Positions 18,380 through 24,440 of a stretch of 64,000 nt of DNA are shown piece by piece. Origin of the DNA: JALEFZ01 sp964564415 (GTDB taxonomy: Bacteria; Bacteroidota; Bacteroidia; J057). Every line of letters begins with the position of its first letter. The stretch's first letter is position 1. A program made the translations under genes and the position numbers. The stretch is from positions 62,001 to 126,000 of the forward strand of contig CAZMAV010000009.1 in assembly GCA_964564415.1 (NCBI GenBank). The letters run 5' to 3'. The notes below the pieces were generated by a model. It was not told the DNA's origin. It made no database searches and worked only from the letters and a program-made list of their open reading frames with translations.

Positions 18380-19345
18380 CTAATGAAAGATTATTTTGGT
18401 GGCTCCGTTGCCGTATTTCTTGACATCTCCTTGTTCCACGGCTTTTACTTCCTTCACCGTCTTTACTATTTTATGTACTTCCTTTTTGAGTTTCCCCTCA
18501 CCGACTCCGTGAATAGCCACCAGGGAGGCATAGTTTTCCATAATGGCCTTGTCCAGGGTTTTTTGAAAATGATCTACCTGGGCCTTGAGCATTTCTGATG
18601 GTTTGAGCAGGTAGGGCCGCTTGACAAGCTCCTCTATGTGGAGGTCAACTTCGCCTTCCATGCGAGGCTTGGCTTCGTCAGCTTTTTTGATCTTGACAAA
18701 CTCATTTTTCTCAATGGCGTTGACATCCTTGAATTGCTGATCCTCTCTTATGGAAAATGTCCAACCATCCTTGTTGAGCAGTTTGAGAAACTTGCTGGGC
18801 TTAAGGAGCCTCCCTTTGTCCCAGGGGAGTTCACGCTGCACGGGAGAGTGGGGAAAGCCCCGACCCGGAAGAAACTGCAGCACCTGAAAGTAGAAACTCT
18901 TGATTTTATTGAGCTCGGATTTATCGATCAGCATAAGTCGATAATGCTCCCCCGACTGCAAGGTTCCCGCGGCAATTCCATCGAAGCGCTTTCCGGTCTT
19001 GATGTAGCAGGTAAAAAGTATATCTACCGGCTCGGGATTGACGAGGTTGATCACATAGCGATGCTCGTCCTCACTGTTCACCACCATGCTCAATTCGACG
19101 ATAGAAGTGCCCAATTGTTTGATGCTCTTGTCCAGCCGTTGGCTGACCTTTTCGTCTACCTCGGCGGTTTTTCCCAGGTAGGCCGTCTCTGTGCTGTCAA
19201 TGGGTATGATTTCGTCTATTCCTACATCAATGGGAAAGTCATCTCCCATGTCCACCTCTACATTCCTTTTGTCTATAAGCCTTGTGATGACTCCTGTACC
19301 ACTTTCGTGAAGCAAACGTACCTTTTGACCTACCCTGTAATTCAT
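18380..19345 (-). CDS. DUF2027 and Smr domain protein
   Basis: The 321-residue protein opens with a small beta domain ('YRVGQKVRLLHESGTGVITR'), has a DUF2027-type middle and ends in an Smr (MutS2 C-terminal-like) domain starting 'EGEVDLHIEELV'. That domain contains the conserved 'DLH' and 'HGVGEGKLKKEV', the nicking-endonuclease or RNA-cleavage signature. Smr domains act on branched DNA or, as shown for SmrB and MutS2, on mRNA of collided ribosomes. This DUF2027-Smr layout is common in Bacteroidota. It is cytoplasmic. The gene borders the accessory island at 19.5-25.5 kb, but nothing suggests it belongs to it. Confidence 0.85.
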   Translation of the reverse strand: MNYRVGQKVRLLHESGTGVITRLIDKRNVEVDMGDDFPIDVGIDEIIPIDSTETAYLGKTAEVDEKVSQRLDKSIKQLGTSIVELSMVVNSEDEHRYVINLVNPEPVDILFTCYIKTGKRFDGIAAGTLQSGEHYRLMLIDKSELNKIKSFYFQVLQFLPGRGFPHSPVQRELPWDKGRLLKPSKFLKLLNKDGWTFSIREDQQFKDVNAIEKNEFVKIKKADEAKPRMEGEVDLHIEELVKRPYLLKPSEMLKAQVDHFQKTLDKAIMENYASLVAIHGVGEGKLKKEVHKIVKTVKEVKAVEQGDVKKYGNGATKIIFH

Positions 19346-19548
19346 ATCTTCCTGCTAAAATGAAGTTTCCTGCAAAAAACGATTTCTACCTAGATTTTTT
19401 TGAAATAAAAGAGAAAAACAACTGCCTTAATTAGAGGCATTCAGACTTTTTTTCAAAAAAATCAATTTTTTTAAACTTTGTCGAAACTTTTTTTAATACG
19501 TGGAGTAGACTTGACTGTTATAAGGTAGACCAATCCTTCCATTTTTTG

Positions 19549-19748
19549 TTCAACCCATAAGTCCGATTAAAAATGTTAGTTCCAAAACAACATATGGGAA
19601 TCCTGAGAAGCCAGATGATCTGTCGCCAGATAGATTCAGATTTGCTCAATGGGTTTGAAAGTGCGGAATCCGGGTGTGTGCAAAGGAAACAGGAATGACT
19701 TTGCAGATTTCTTCACACACCCGAACCTAAATCGTTCGGGTTTTTTTT
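19549..19748 (+). ncRNA. Candidate structured RNA ending in a terminator
   Basis: No open frame fits this stretch, but its pairing potential is strong. TTCAACCCAT at about 19550 can pair with ATGGGTTTGAA near 19650, closing a domain that includes the palindrome CAGATGATCTG. A 10 bp stem follows (CGGGTGTGTG at 19671-19680 with CACACACCCG at 19714-19723) holding an inner CAAAG/CTTTG pair. The last element is a perfect 7 bp terminator with eight T. The long stem and the terminator share four bases (19720-19723), so they exclude each other. It could be a small regulatory RNA, a 6S-like RNA or an attenuator. Promoter and exact 5' end are not resolved. Confidence 0.5.
19720..19748 (+). terminator. 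Rho-independent terminator of the candidate RNA
   Basis: CCCGAAC (19720-19726) pairs with GTTCGGG (19734-19740) across a seven-base loop and is followed by eight T. This is the clearest intrinsic terminator in the window. No gene directly follows on the plus strand for more than 450 bp. Confidence 0.85.
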
Positions 19749-20189
19749 GTCTTCACATATTCATCTGATCGAACGCAGTCAGATAAGTTGCTTGATTATC
19801 AATCGGTTACTATTGTTTTCCTGCCTCTTGGATCATAATCCCATATGTCCAAAACTGAATTTAGGACAATTGGACGGACCTCATCAGGCATGTTACTGCT
19901 GAAGAATGGGCCATAAGCATTGTTCTTCTGGGCTTGGGAAAGCTATGCGTAGATCCGCTTAGCTTGGACCGACAGAGCTTTGATCTGACGGTAGTGGGAG
20001 AGGTATGCAGGGGTGTGACATTTTGATGCTAATACATACAACTATTAGGTCCTTCTCAGGATGTGGTCAACAGTAAAGTTCGACAAGAGAATGTCAGGCT
20101 GTGAAGGAAAAACTGAAGGCTGTTGGGCAGGCATCCAACAGGGGAGAAAATATTGTAATTCGTTCTTTTTCACATACTTGAGGGGTGTA
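19749..20189. other. Gene-free leader region before the tRNA array
   Basis: I see no gene here. A 7 bp hairpin (CTGTTGG/CCAACAG) lies near 20118-20140. The tRNA array promoter should be in the 3' part, but no exact Bacteroidota promoter match was found. Confidence 0.35.
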
Positions 20190-20215
20190 GTAGCGATAAA
20201 GAAATTTATCGCTAC
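20190..20215 (+). promoter_or_regulatory. Perfect 11 bp hairpin with GAAA tetraloop ahead of tRNA-Asp
   Basis: GTAGCGATAAA, loop GAAA, TTTATCGCTAC: a perfect stem with a GNRA tetraloop ending five bases before the first base of the first tRNA gene in the array. On the transcript it would be a stable leader hairpin, possibly an RNase processing or protection signal. No T-run follows, so it is not a terminator. Confidence 0.5.
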
Positions 20216-20219
20216 GCCT

Positions 20220-20294
20220 GACTCGGAAGTCCTATGGTGGGACGCCACATTGTCTATGTGGTAGCAGCGGGTTCGATTCCCGTCCGGGTCGCCA
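20220..20294 (+). tRNA. tRNA-Asp-like (anticodon GTC), variant
   Basis: A full cloverleaf can be drawn: acceptor GACTCGG/CCGGGTC (one T-G pair), D stem GTCC/GGAC, anticodon stem CCACA/TGTGG with loop TTGTCTA, T stem GCGGG/CCCGT, discriminator G and an encoded CCA. Position 8 is A where U is nearly universal, and position 37 is T rather than a purine, so this is not a standard tRNA-Asp. First member of the array. Confidence 0.75.
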
Positions 20295-20460
20295 GGATCA
20301 AGGCCTTTCCCCTAGCATGGCAAAATAAAGTGGGAAGCGATTGAGCTTAGCTTAAAGCTTCACACCCGACAAAAGGAGCCATGACTTGACCGGAATATGG
20401 CAGGTATCCAGCCTTGGAAGTCCCAAGGTTATGAGCTTTGACGTACGAATGATTTGGCAA

Positions 20461-20529
20461 AACGCCCTAGCTTAAAGGACTAAAAGCGGCCTTAGAGGGT
20501 AGATATGGGTTCGATTCCCATGGGCGTTC
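20461..20529 (+). tRNA. tRNA-like gene lacking a normal anticodon arm
   Basis: The acceptor AACGCCC/GGGCGTT, D stem GCTT/AAGC and T arm (ATGGG-TTCGATT-CCCAT) are all intact, but only 17 nt lie between D and T stems where about 22 are needed, and no 5 bp anticodon stem with a 7 nt loop forms. A short CTAA/TTAG pairing with an eight-base loop is the best alternative. It is either a decaying tRNA or a tRNA-like RNA kept for another purpose. No anticodon is assigned. Confidence 0.5.
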
Positions 20530-20562
20530 ACCGAGAAAGGCTTTGATGAGCCTCTCCTTCAC

Positions 20563-20633
20563 TGCCCGATAGCCTAGCGGCAAGGCACCACATTTTGGCT
20601 GTGGAGACCCAGGTTCGAATCCTGGTCGGGCAT
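20563..20633 (+). tRNA. tRNA-Gln (anticodon TTG)
   Basis: Acceptor TGCCCGA/TCGGGCA is perfect, position 8-9 TA, D stem GCC/GGC, anticodon stem CCACA/TGTGG with loop TTTTGGC, and T arm CCAGG-TTCGAAT-CCTGG. The encoded CCA is absent. This is the most canonical tRNA of the first block. Confidence 0.85.
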
Positions 20634-20639
20634 CTTTTC

Positions 20640-20710
20640 CTATCCGAAGCGCAATGGCGGCGCACAAGTCAGGGAGACTTGGGGTGTGGGTTCGATTCCT
20701 GCCGGATAGT
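20640..20710 (+). tRNA. tRNA-Pro-like (anticodon GGG), variant
   Basis: Acceptor CTATCCG/CGGATAG, D stem GCGC/GCGC and anticodon stem CAAGT/ACTTG are perfect. The loop is CAGGGAG, so position 33 is A instead of the universal U, and an extra C-G pair could shrink the loop to five bases. Position 8 is A. The T stem has two G-T pairs. These changes suggest a variant with altered decoding or nuclease sensitivity, or decay. Confidence 0.65.
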
Positions 20711-20714
20711 CTCT

Positions 20715-20786
20715 GGAACTATAGCTTAGCAGGTAGAGCGTCTGACTGAAGATCAGAAGGGGGTGGTTCGATTCCACACGGTTCTA
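20715..20786 (+). tRNA. tRNA-Phe-like (anticodon GAA), imperfect acceptor
   Basis: The D arm (GCTTAGCAGGTAGAGC) and anticodon arm (TCTGA-CTGAAGA-TCAGA) are those of tRNA-Phe. The acceptor GGAACTA/CGGTTCT has two wobble pairs and an A-C mismatch, and the first T-stem pair is broken. Discriminator A is followed by CA. The weak acceptor argues against a main housekeeping gene. Confidence 0.7.
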
Positions 20787-20793
20787 CATTTTT

Positions 20794-20880
20794 GAGGGAA
20801 CGCGTCAACGAAGGAAGGTTGAACCTGTCTGTAAAACAGGTGCTTTGGGGCTTAGTAGGTTCGACTCCTGCTCCAGACTC
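20794..20880 (+). tRNA. tRNA-Tyr-like (anticodon GTA), degenerate acceptor
   Basis: The class II body is clear: D arm with TCAAC/GTTGA, anticodon stem CCTGT/ACAGG with loop CTGTAAA, a long variable arm, and T arm GTAGG-TTCGACT-CCTGC. The 3' acceptor strand does not pair with the 5' bases GAGGGAA beyond about three positions, so the acceptor is broken or one edge is misplaced. Last member of the first block. Confidence 0.6.
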
Positions 20881-20897
20881 CCGATTGTATTTGCAAA

Positions 20898-20930
20898 GAC
20901 CCGGCAAACCCTCTTAAGGCCAGCCGGGTC
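20898..20930 (-). terminator. Hairpin between tRNA block 1 and the serpin gene
   Basis: GACCCGGC (20898-20905) and GCCGGGTC (20923-20930) form an 8 bp stem. Read on the minus strand it follows the serpin stop codon by about 20 bp and is trailed by TTTG, so it probably ends serpin transcription. It may also stop the tRNA transcript from the other side. Confidence 0.6.
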
Positions 20931-20952
20931 CTCAAACTGATTTCAAATGGGC

Positions 20953-22158
20953 TTACTCGTTGGGATTCATGATTTTACCTAAAAAAAGGATGGTATTAGA
21001 CTCGAGGTCTCGAATCACGAGCAGGAAAGGACGATCCACCCGAAGGGTAGGAGGAACTGAGGTAAGGCCTACCTCTACAGAAGTAGCACCAGCAGCTTCC
21101 AGGCCTCCTTCTTCGATCTTCAAAAAAGTCTTGTGCTTAACTCTTGAAATAAAAAGATTGGAGCTTTCAACTACTCCGCTTAGATCAGCCGCATTTTTAC
21201 GGAAAGCCTTCACCATTCCCAAACTTTTCATGGTCTCCTTCAATTCTTTTTCATATTTGATCTCCATCTTAGGAAAGATGACTATAAGTTGGGTTTCGCC
21301 CTGAAGATCCTGGATGAGGCTATCGTAAAAATCAGTAGAAAGAGAGGGAATCAAGTCAGCAGGTCTCTTTTCCGATTTTGGCAAAATAATATCCATGGCA
21401 AATTCTGGTTCATCTTTGCCGATAAGCAAAGTAATGGCTTGAAAATCAGGACGGTCGAGATAGCGAAATTGTGAATCGTGAAACATCATGTCAACGTCTT
21501 CCTGGGTATTGGAATCCGGAAAAAATGTTCCTGAATGGGTACTGTTTTCCAAAAAAGGCTGGTTCCAGGGTCCCTTGAAGTAAATGGTATTGACCAAAAA
21601 CATCACGTCTTGAGAACTGATGTTGCTGATGATGTTCTTGATGCGATCTTCCGTTTGATCGGCTACCCACTGATTGATTTTGTCCTTGGCGGAAGGGTTT
21701 TCAAAATCCAAGGCTTCTACCTTGCTCTGAAAATTATCCTCGGCTTGACCGATAAAATCACTTTTGGGATTCAGCTCCTGCCTATGGTAAATAGCATTGG
21801 CGATGCTTAGCTGCAGCTTGCCATCTGAACGGACAAGCTTAAGGAGTAGGTTTTTGTATTGCTCGTTGAGTTTTTCCTCATCAAGCCCAGAGAGATGGAG
21901 GGCTTCGTAGATTTCTTGTTTTGTTTCTCCTTCTGCTCCATTGGAGGTCATGCTAATGGCAGAACCTATGCTCAAGGGTGAGATGAAGATATTTTTATCG
22001 GGTTCTTCAGAGTCCAGAACTTTGAGCATTTGAAAGCCCATTTCATTGTTGGCCTGGCTGACGTCCTCAAAGGTGGAGGAGGCTACATCTACAGGCTCCT
22101 CACAGGAGAGAAGACCAAAGATCAAAATCAGGCTGCTCAGGTGGATGATGGTTTTCAT
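20953..22158 (-). CDS. Serpin lipoprotein, inhibitory type
   Basis: The 401-residue protein carries a lipoprotein signal (lipobox 'LLSC', Cys19) and a complete serpin fold, with 'NIFISPLSIGSAISMTSNGA', 'LVNTIYFKGPWNQPF' and the closing 'VDRPFLLVIRDLESNTILFLGKI'. The hinge 'EEGGLEAAGATSVEV' (residues 349-363) fits the small-residue pattern of inhibitors, though P14 is Leu rather than Thr/Ser. Alignment with alpha-1-antitrypsin puts the scissile bond at Thr366-Ser367, suggesting inhibition of an elastase-like protease. It is membrane-tethered outside the cytoplasm. It sits on the opposite strand between two halves of a tRNA array, an odd location for a serpin. Confidence 0.92.
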   Translation of the reverse strand: MKTIIHLSSLILIFGLLSCEEPVDVASSTFEDVSQANNEMGFQMLKVLDSEEPDKNIFISPLSIGSAISMTSNGAEGETKQEIYEALHLSGLDEEKLNEQYKNLLLKLVRSDGKLQLSIANAIYHRQELNPKSDFIGQAEDNFQSKVEALDFENPSAKDKINQWVADQTEDRIKNIISNISSQDVMFLVNTIYFKGPWNQPFLENSTHSGTFFPDSNTQEDVDMMFHDSQFRYLDRPDFQAITLLIGKDEPEFAMDIILPKSEKRPADLIPSLSTDFYDSLIQDLQGETQLIVIFPKMEIKYEKELKETMKSLGMVKAFRKNAADLSGVVESSNLFISRVKHKTFLKIEEGGLEAAGATSVEVGLTSVPPTLRVDRPFLLVIRDLESNTILFLGKIMNPNE

Positions 22159-22301
22159 AAGGGTTTGGATTTTGTATTAAATTACTATCTAGAATTTAAA
22201 ATTCAAATTCCTTCTTCTTCAGGCGAAAAAGCCGGAAATAATCCTGCCTTTTTTTCTCTTTATCTCCAAATAAGGGTAACACAGCATGTTTCCAGAAAAC
22301 G

Positions 22302-22386
22302 GGAAGGATGGCAGAATGGTAGTGCAACTGTTTCGAAAACAGGAGTTGTCCTCCGGGACATGGGGGTTCGAATCTCTCTCCTTCCT
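22302..22386 (+). tRNA. tRNA-Ser (anticodon CGA)
   Basis: Acceptor GGAAGGA/TCCTTCC is perfect. The anticodon stem CTGT/ACAG carries loop TTCGAAA, a long class II variable arm follows, and the T arm is GGGGG-TTCGAAT-CTCTC with two G-T pairs. First member of the second block. Confidence 0.8.
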
Positions 22387-22403
22387 CCTGTTCAAAGATC
22401 AAT

Positions 22404-22478
22404 GTACAAGTAGCTCAATGGCAGAGCACCTGGCTGTTAACCAGGGGGTTGAAGGTTCGAGTCCTTCCTTGTGCGCCA
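22404..22478 (+). tRNA. tRNA-Asn (anticodon GTT)
   Basis: Acceptor GTACAAG/CTTGTGC (one T-G), D arm GCTCAATGGCAGAGC, anticodon arm CCTGG-CTGTTAA-CCAGG, T arm GAAGG-TTCGAGT-CCTTC, discriminator G and encoded CCA. It is canonical throughout. Confidence 0.9.
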
Positions 22479-22496
22479 CAGGAAAAGGCCAAATAT

Positions 22497-22513
22497 AAAG
22501 GAGGTAATCCAGC
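22497..22513 (-). other. 17 nt near-match to the 16S rRNA 3' end
   Basis: On the minus strand this reads GCTGGATTACCTCCTTT, one base away from the general bacterial 16S tail GCTGGATCACCTCCTTT that contains the anti-Shine-Dalgarno sequence. On the plus strand it is an extended Shine-Dalgarno sequence with no ATG, GTG or TTG at normal spacing. Similarity to 16S ends at this segment. It lies between two tRNA genes and is followed by a perfect GGCAGGA/TCCTGCC hairpin (about 22527-22543). Confidence 0.35.
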
Positions 22514-22552
22514 AACATCCAAGGCCGGCAGGAAGGTCCTGCCCCTGTGACG

Positions 22553-22640
22553 GGAAGTGTTAGCCGAATGGCAAGGCACCCGATTACTAATCGGGAAACC
22601 CGTACAAGCGGGTCTGTGGGTTCGAGTCCCATCGCTTCCG
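22553..22640 (+). tRNA. tRNA-Ser-like (anticodon ACT), class II
   Basis: Acceptor GGAAGTG/CGCTTCC (one T-G), D stem GCC/GGC, anticodon stem CCCGA/TCGGG with loop TTACTAA, a long variable arm with CCCG/CGGG, and T arm GTGGG-TTCGAGT-CCCAT. The anticodon ACT would read AGU, or AGU/C/A if A34 is edited to inosine. Bacteria normally use GCT for these codons, so an A34 serine tRNA is unusual. Structure is otherwise sound. Confidence 0.8.
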
Positions 22641-22661
22641 CAAACTCCTAACATTGGCAGC

Positions 22662-22735
22662 ACCCGGACGGCGCAATCGGCAGACGCATCAGGCTTAAAC
22701 CCTGTTCGAGTGCGGGTTCGACTCCGCTCCGGGTA
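22662..22735 (+). tRNA. tRNA-Leu-like (anticodon TAA) with short variable loop
   Basis: Acceptor ACCCGGA/TCCGGGT is perfect and the anticodon stem CAGG/CCTG carries loop CTTAAAC. Leucine tRNAs normally have a long variable arm, but only about six bases lie between anticodon and T stems here. The T stem GCGGG/CCGC has lost one base, and position 8 is C. This is a variant or decaying tRNA. Confidence 0.6.
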
Positions 22736-22798
22736 CTTTTTATCCCAAAAGCGGGTGATAGGCCTACTTTTTCTTGACGCAAACTTGCCGTCTTTCAT

Positions 22799-22871
22799 GG
22801 TGGCCGTAGGGCAATGGTAGCGCATCGGATTGTGGCTCCGAAGGCAGGGGTTCGATTCCCTTCGGCTCACC
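22799..22871 (+). tRNA. tRNA-His-like (anticodon GTG)
   Basis: The anticodon arm TCGGA-TTGTGGC-TCCGA and T arm AGGGG-TTCGATT-CCCTT are clear. The acceptor GGTGGCCG pairs with CGGCTCACC only if one T is bulged, so the stem is imperfect; a leading G fits the G-1 expected for tRNA-His. Last recognised member of the array. Confidence 0.7.
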
Positions 22872-22898
22872 CTCCTGAATCCCTAAAACTCCAGCAAA

Positions 22899-23054
22899 AT
22901 GAAACGCGTAATTACCTACATCATCTCTGTGATGATCCATAACAGAGCCATGAGGCATGGATGGCGAAAAACTCCCCCAGACCCTCCTCTTTCCAATGGG
23001 GAATCCCCTTTGACCGCCAACCTTCCCCCAGGAAGATCGTTTAGCTGTTTATGA
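22899..23054 (+). CDS. Small unknown protein coupled to the next gene
   Basis: A 51-codon frame starts 28 bp after tRNA-His and begins 'MKRVITYIISVMIHNRAMRH', basic and partly hydrophobic, then turns proline-rich. Its stop overlaps the next start as ATGA (23051-23054), the classic arrangement for translational coupling. No family is recognised. The overlap and position are the only support, so it could be a chance frame. Confidence 0.4.
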   Translation: MKRVITYIISVMIHNRAMRHGWRKTPPDPPLSNGESPLTANLPPGRSFSCL

Positions 23055-23431
23055 ATGAAAGAGACCAAGCCCTACTTGAAATGAGGCCTCGACTCTCCCT
23101 CGACAACAGCAAGGCCGGGGAGGCAGAAAGTTTCCAAAATAATACCCTTCGTCCCATCCTTAAATTACAAAATCCCCTGCTCAAAATCATGGTAAGGGGG
23201 TGGCTTGACGCCCACAAACAAGACCTGACCCAGCAGGATGGCAAAGAGGCAAAAAAACTGATCGAACACATCCTCAAGACCAACAAAGGACTGAGAGCCA
23301 CCCTTTTTGCTATGGTGGTGGGACTGATGACGGAGGAAGAAGTGGAGGAATACCTTCAGCACAAAAGAGAAATGAATCGAAGGTTGACCACCATGCTCAT
23401 TCAGCGACTTCAGGATCAACTGATGTTGTAA
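23051..23431 (+). CDS. Conserved small helical protein of unknown function
   Basis: The 126-residue protein is charged and mostly helical, with 'EAESFQNNTLRPILKLQNPL' early, 'GLRATLFAMVVGLMTEEEVE' in the middle and a basic C-terminus. I recall similar short proteins in many Bacteroidota genomes, sometimes labelled glyoxalase automatically, but no glyoxalase motif is visible. It has no signal peptide. It overlaps the preceding small frame by 4 bp. Function unknown. Confidence 0.7.
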   Translation: MNERDQALLEMRPRLSLDNSKAGEAESFQNNTLRPILKLQNPLLKIMVRGWLDAHKQDLTQQDGKEAKKLIEHILKTNKGLRATLFAMVVGLMTEEEVEEYLQHKREMNRRLTTMLIQRLQDQLML

Positions 23432-23619
23432 ATATTCCTATTTGTCAACAGGAGTAGATCATCCGTCTGTTACCTGGAATTGACCCCTGATCAGCGAATC
23501 CTAACAGCCTGCCACACTTATATCGGAAAGTGAAGTTTTATCGTTCATATTTATGTTTAGGAAAACGCCTGTGGCAAGGCTAATCCTAGGATTATCAACC
23601 CCAATAATTCAGTACATTC

Positions 23620-23805
23620 ATGGTTAGAGTACAATTTAAGCCGATTGCCCCTCAACTTGAGAGAGATATTCTGGACCTCCTGACCTACAAAGGCAAAATC
23701 GCAGCCATGAAGCGCTACATCGAGATTACGGGCGCCCGCGTCCACGATGCCAAGATCGCTGTAGACCGCATGAGCAGAAACATTGAACCCGGCCAGGCCC
23801 TCTAA
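23620..23805 (+). CDS. Small protein resembling the ribosomal L7/L12 C-terminal domain
   Basis: The 61-residue protein contains 'KGKIAAMKRYIEITGARVHDAKIAVDRM', which follows the L7/L12 C-terminal pattern (KIxxIKxxREITGxxLKEAKxxV). It lacks the dimerising N-terminal domain and hinge, so it is not the ribosomal stalk protein itself. Stand-alone domains of this type are usually of unknown role. In this setting, between tRNA genes and an rtcB remnant, an interaction with the translation machinery is an attractive guess but not shown. Confidence 0.65.
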   Translation: MVRVQFKPIAPQLERDILDLLTYKGKIAAMKRYIEITGARVHDAKIAVDRMSRNIEPGQAL

Positions 23806-23819
23806 GGAAGATAAATCGA

Positions 23820-23971
23820 AGGATTTCTCTTCCCTGAGCCTCCTTTTCCTCTATTACGTAAATGCACCCTGAGTTTTTGCTGAGATCAAGCCTGGCCTTT
23901 CTATCCGTGAAGGTAGCCAATGGTCGGTAAGCCTTACCCCTAACGTCTGGCAGTTTCATCTCCCTCATCAT
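23820..23971 (-). pseudogene. Possible GIY-YIG-like N-terminal fragment
   Basis: On the minus strand the frame reads 'YRPLATFTDRKARLDL' then 'KNSGCIYVIEEKE', which resembles the opening of small GIY-YIG nucleases (a 'SGVYLI'-type first motif). The coding look fades beyond about 23820 where the frame runs into the L7/L12-like gene on the other strand, and no second YIG motif or catalytic Arg is seen. The call is tentative. Confidence 0.3.
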
Positions 23972-23992
23972 TTGGTCTTTCTCCTGCCATTC

Positions 23993-24148
23993 CTAAATCA
24001 ATATTTTTCCATTTACCCTCAGTAGATGCCCCTTCCAAAAAGGGATGGAGACCTGCGTGTTTGGGTTTAGGTCATTTTCTGCCCAGGCAAAATAGATGAC
24101 CTGAATTTCTCCCTGTTTCCCAACTTCATGGGTAAAATAGCCTTTCAT
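23993..24148 (-). CDS. Small unknown reading frame upstream of the GIY-like fragment
   Basis: A 51-codon frame starts 'MKGYFTHEVGKQGEIQVIYF' and ends in a TAG. The next frame continues in phase after that stop, so the two may be halves of one broken gene or two adjacent small genes. The amino-acid composition looks protein-like, but no family is recognised. Confidence 0.3.
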   Translation of the reverse strand: MKGYFTHEVGKQGEIQVIYFAWAENDLNPNTQVSIPFWKGHLLRVNGKILI

Positions 24149-24440
24149 CCATTTTTTACATCAAAGCAAATTTTCATTTGACTCTATGCGAAAACATGTC
24201 TTGATCACTCTGAAAGTAGCCGACCGCCAAAAAGCCGTCGGTGATGCTGCGAATCCCACCTAGGAGGAAGGTTTACAGGCTTCCTGCCCATTTTTCCCCA
24301 ATACCAGCCTGTACGGTAAAATCAGAGAATCATGGCAAATCGTCAAAACCGAAGGGCCTGTTTTCAGCAAGATCAATACCAGGAAGAGCTGTTTCGCCGT
24401 TTGCTGAGGGAGGGTAAAGCGAGGTTTTTAGTTCAAAAAG

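Noticed and set aside
22481..22552. A further tRNA between tRNA-Asn and tRNA-Ser(ACT)
   Set aside because: The spacer has a hairpin and the 16S-like tail but no TTCGA-type T loop or acceptor pairing.
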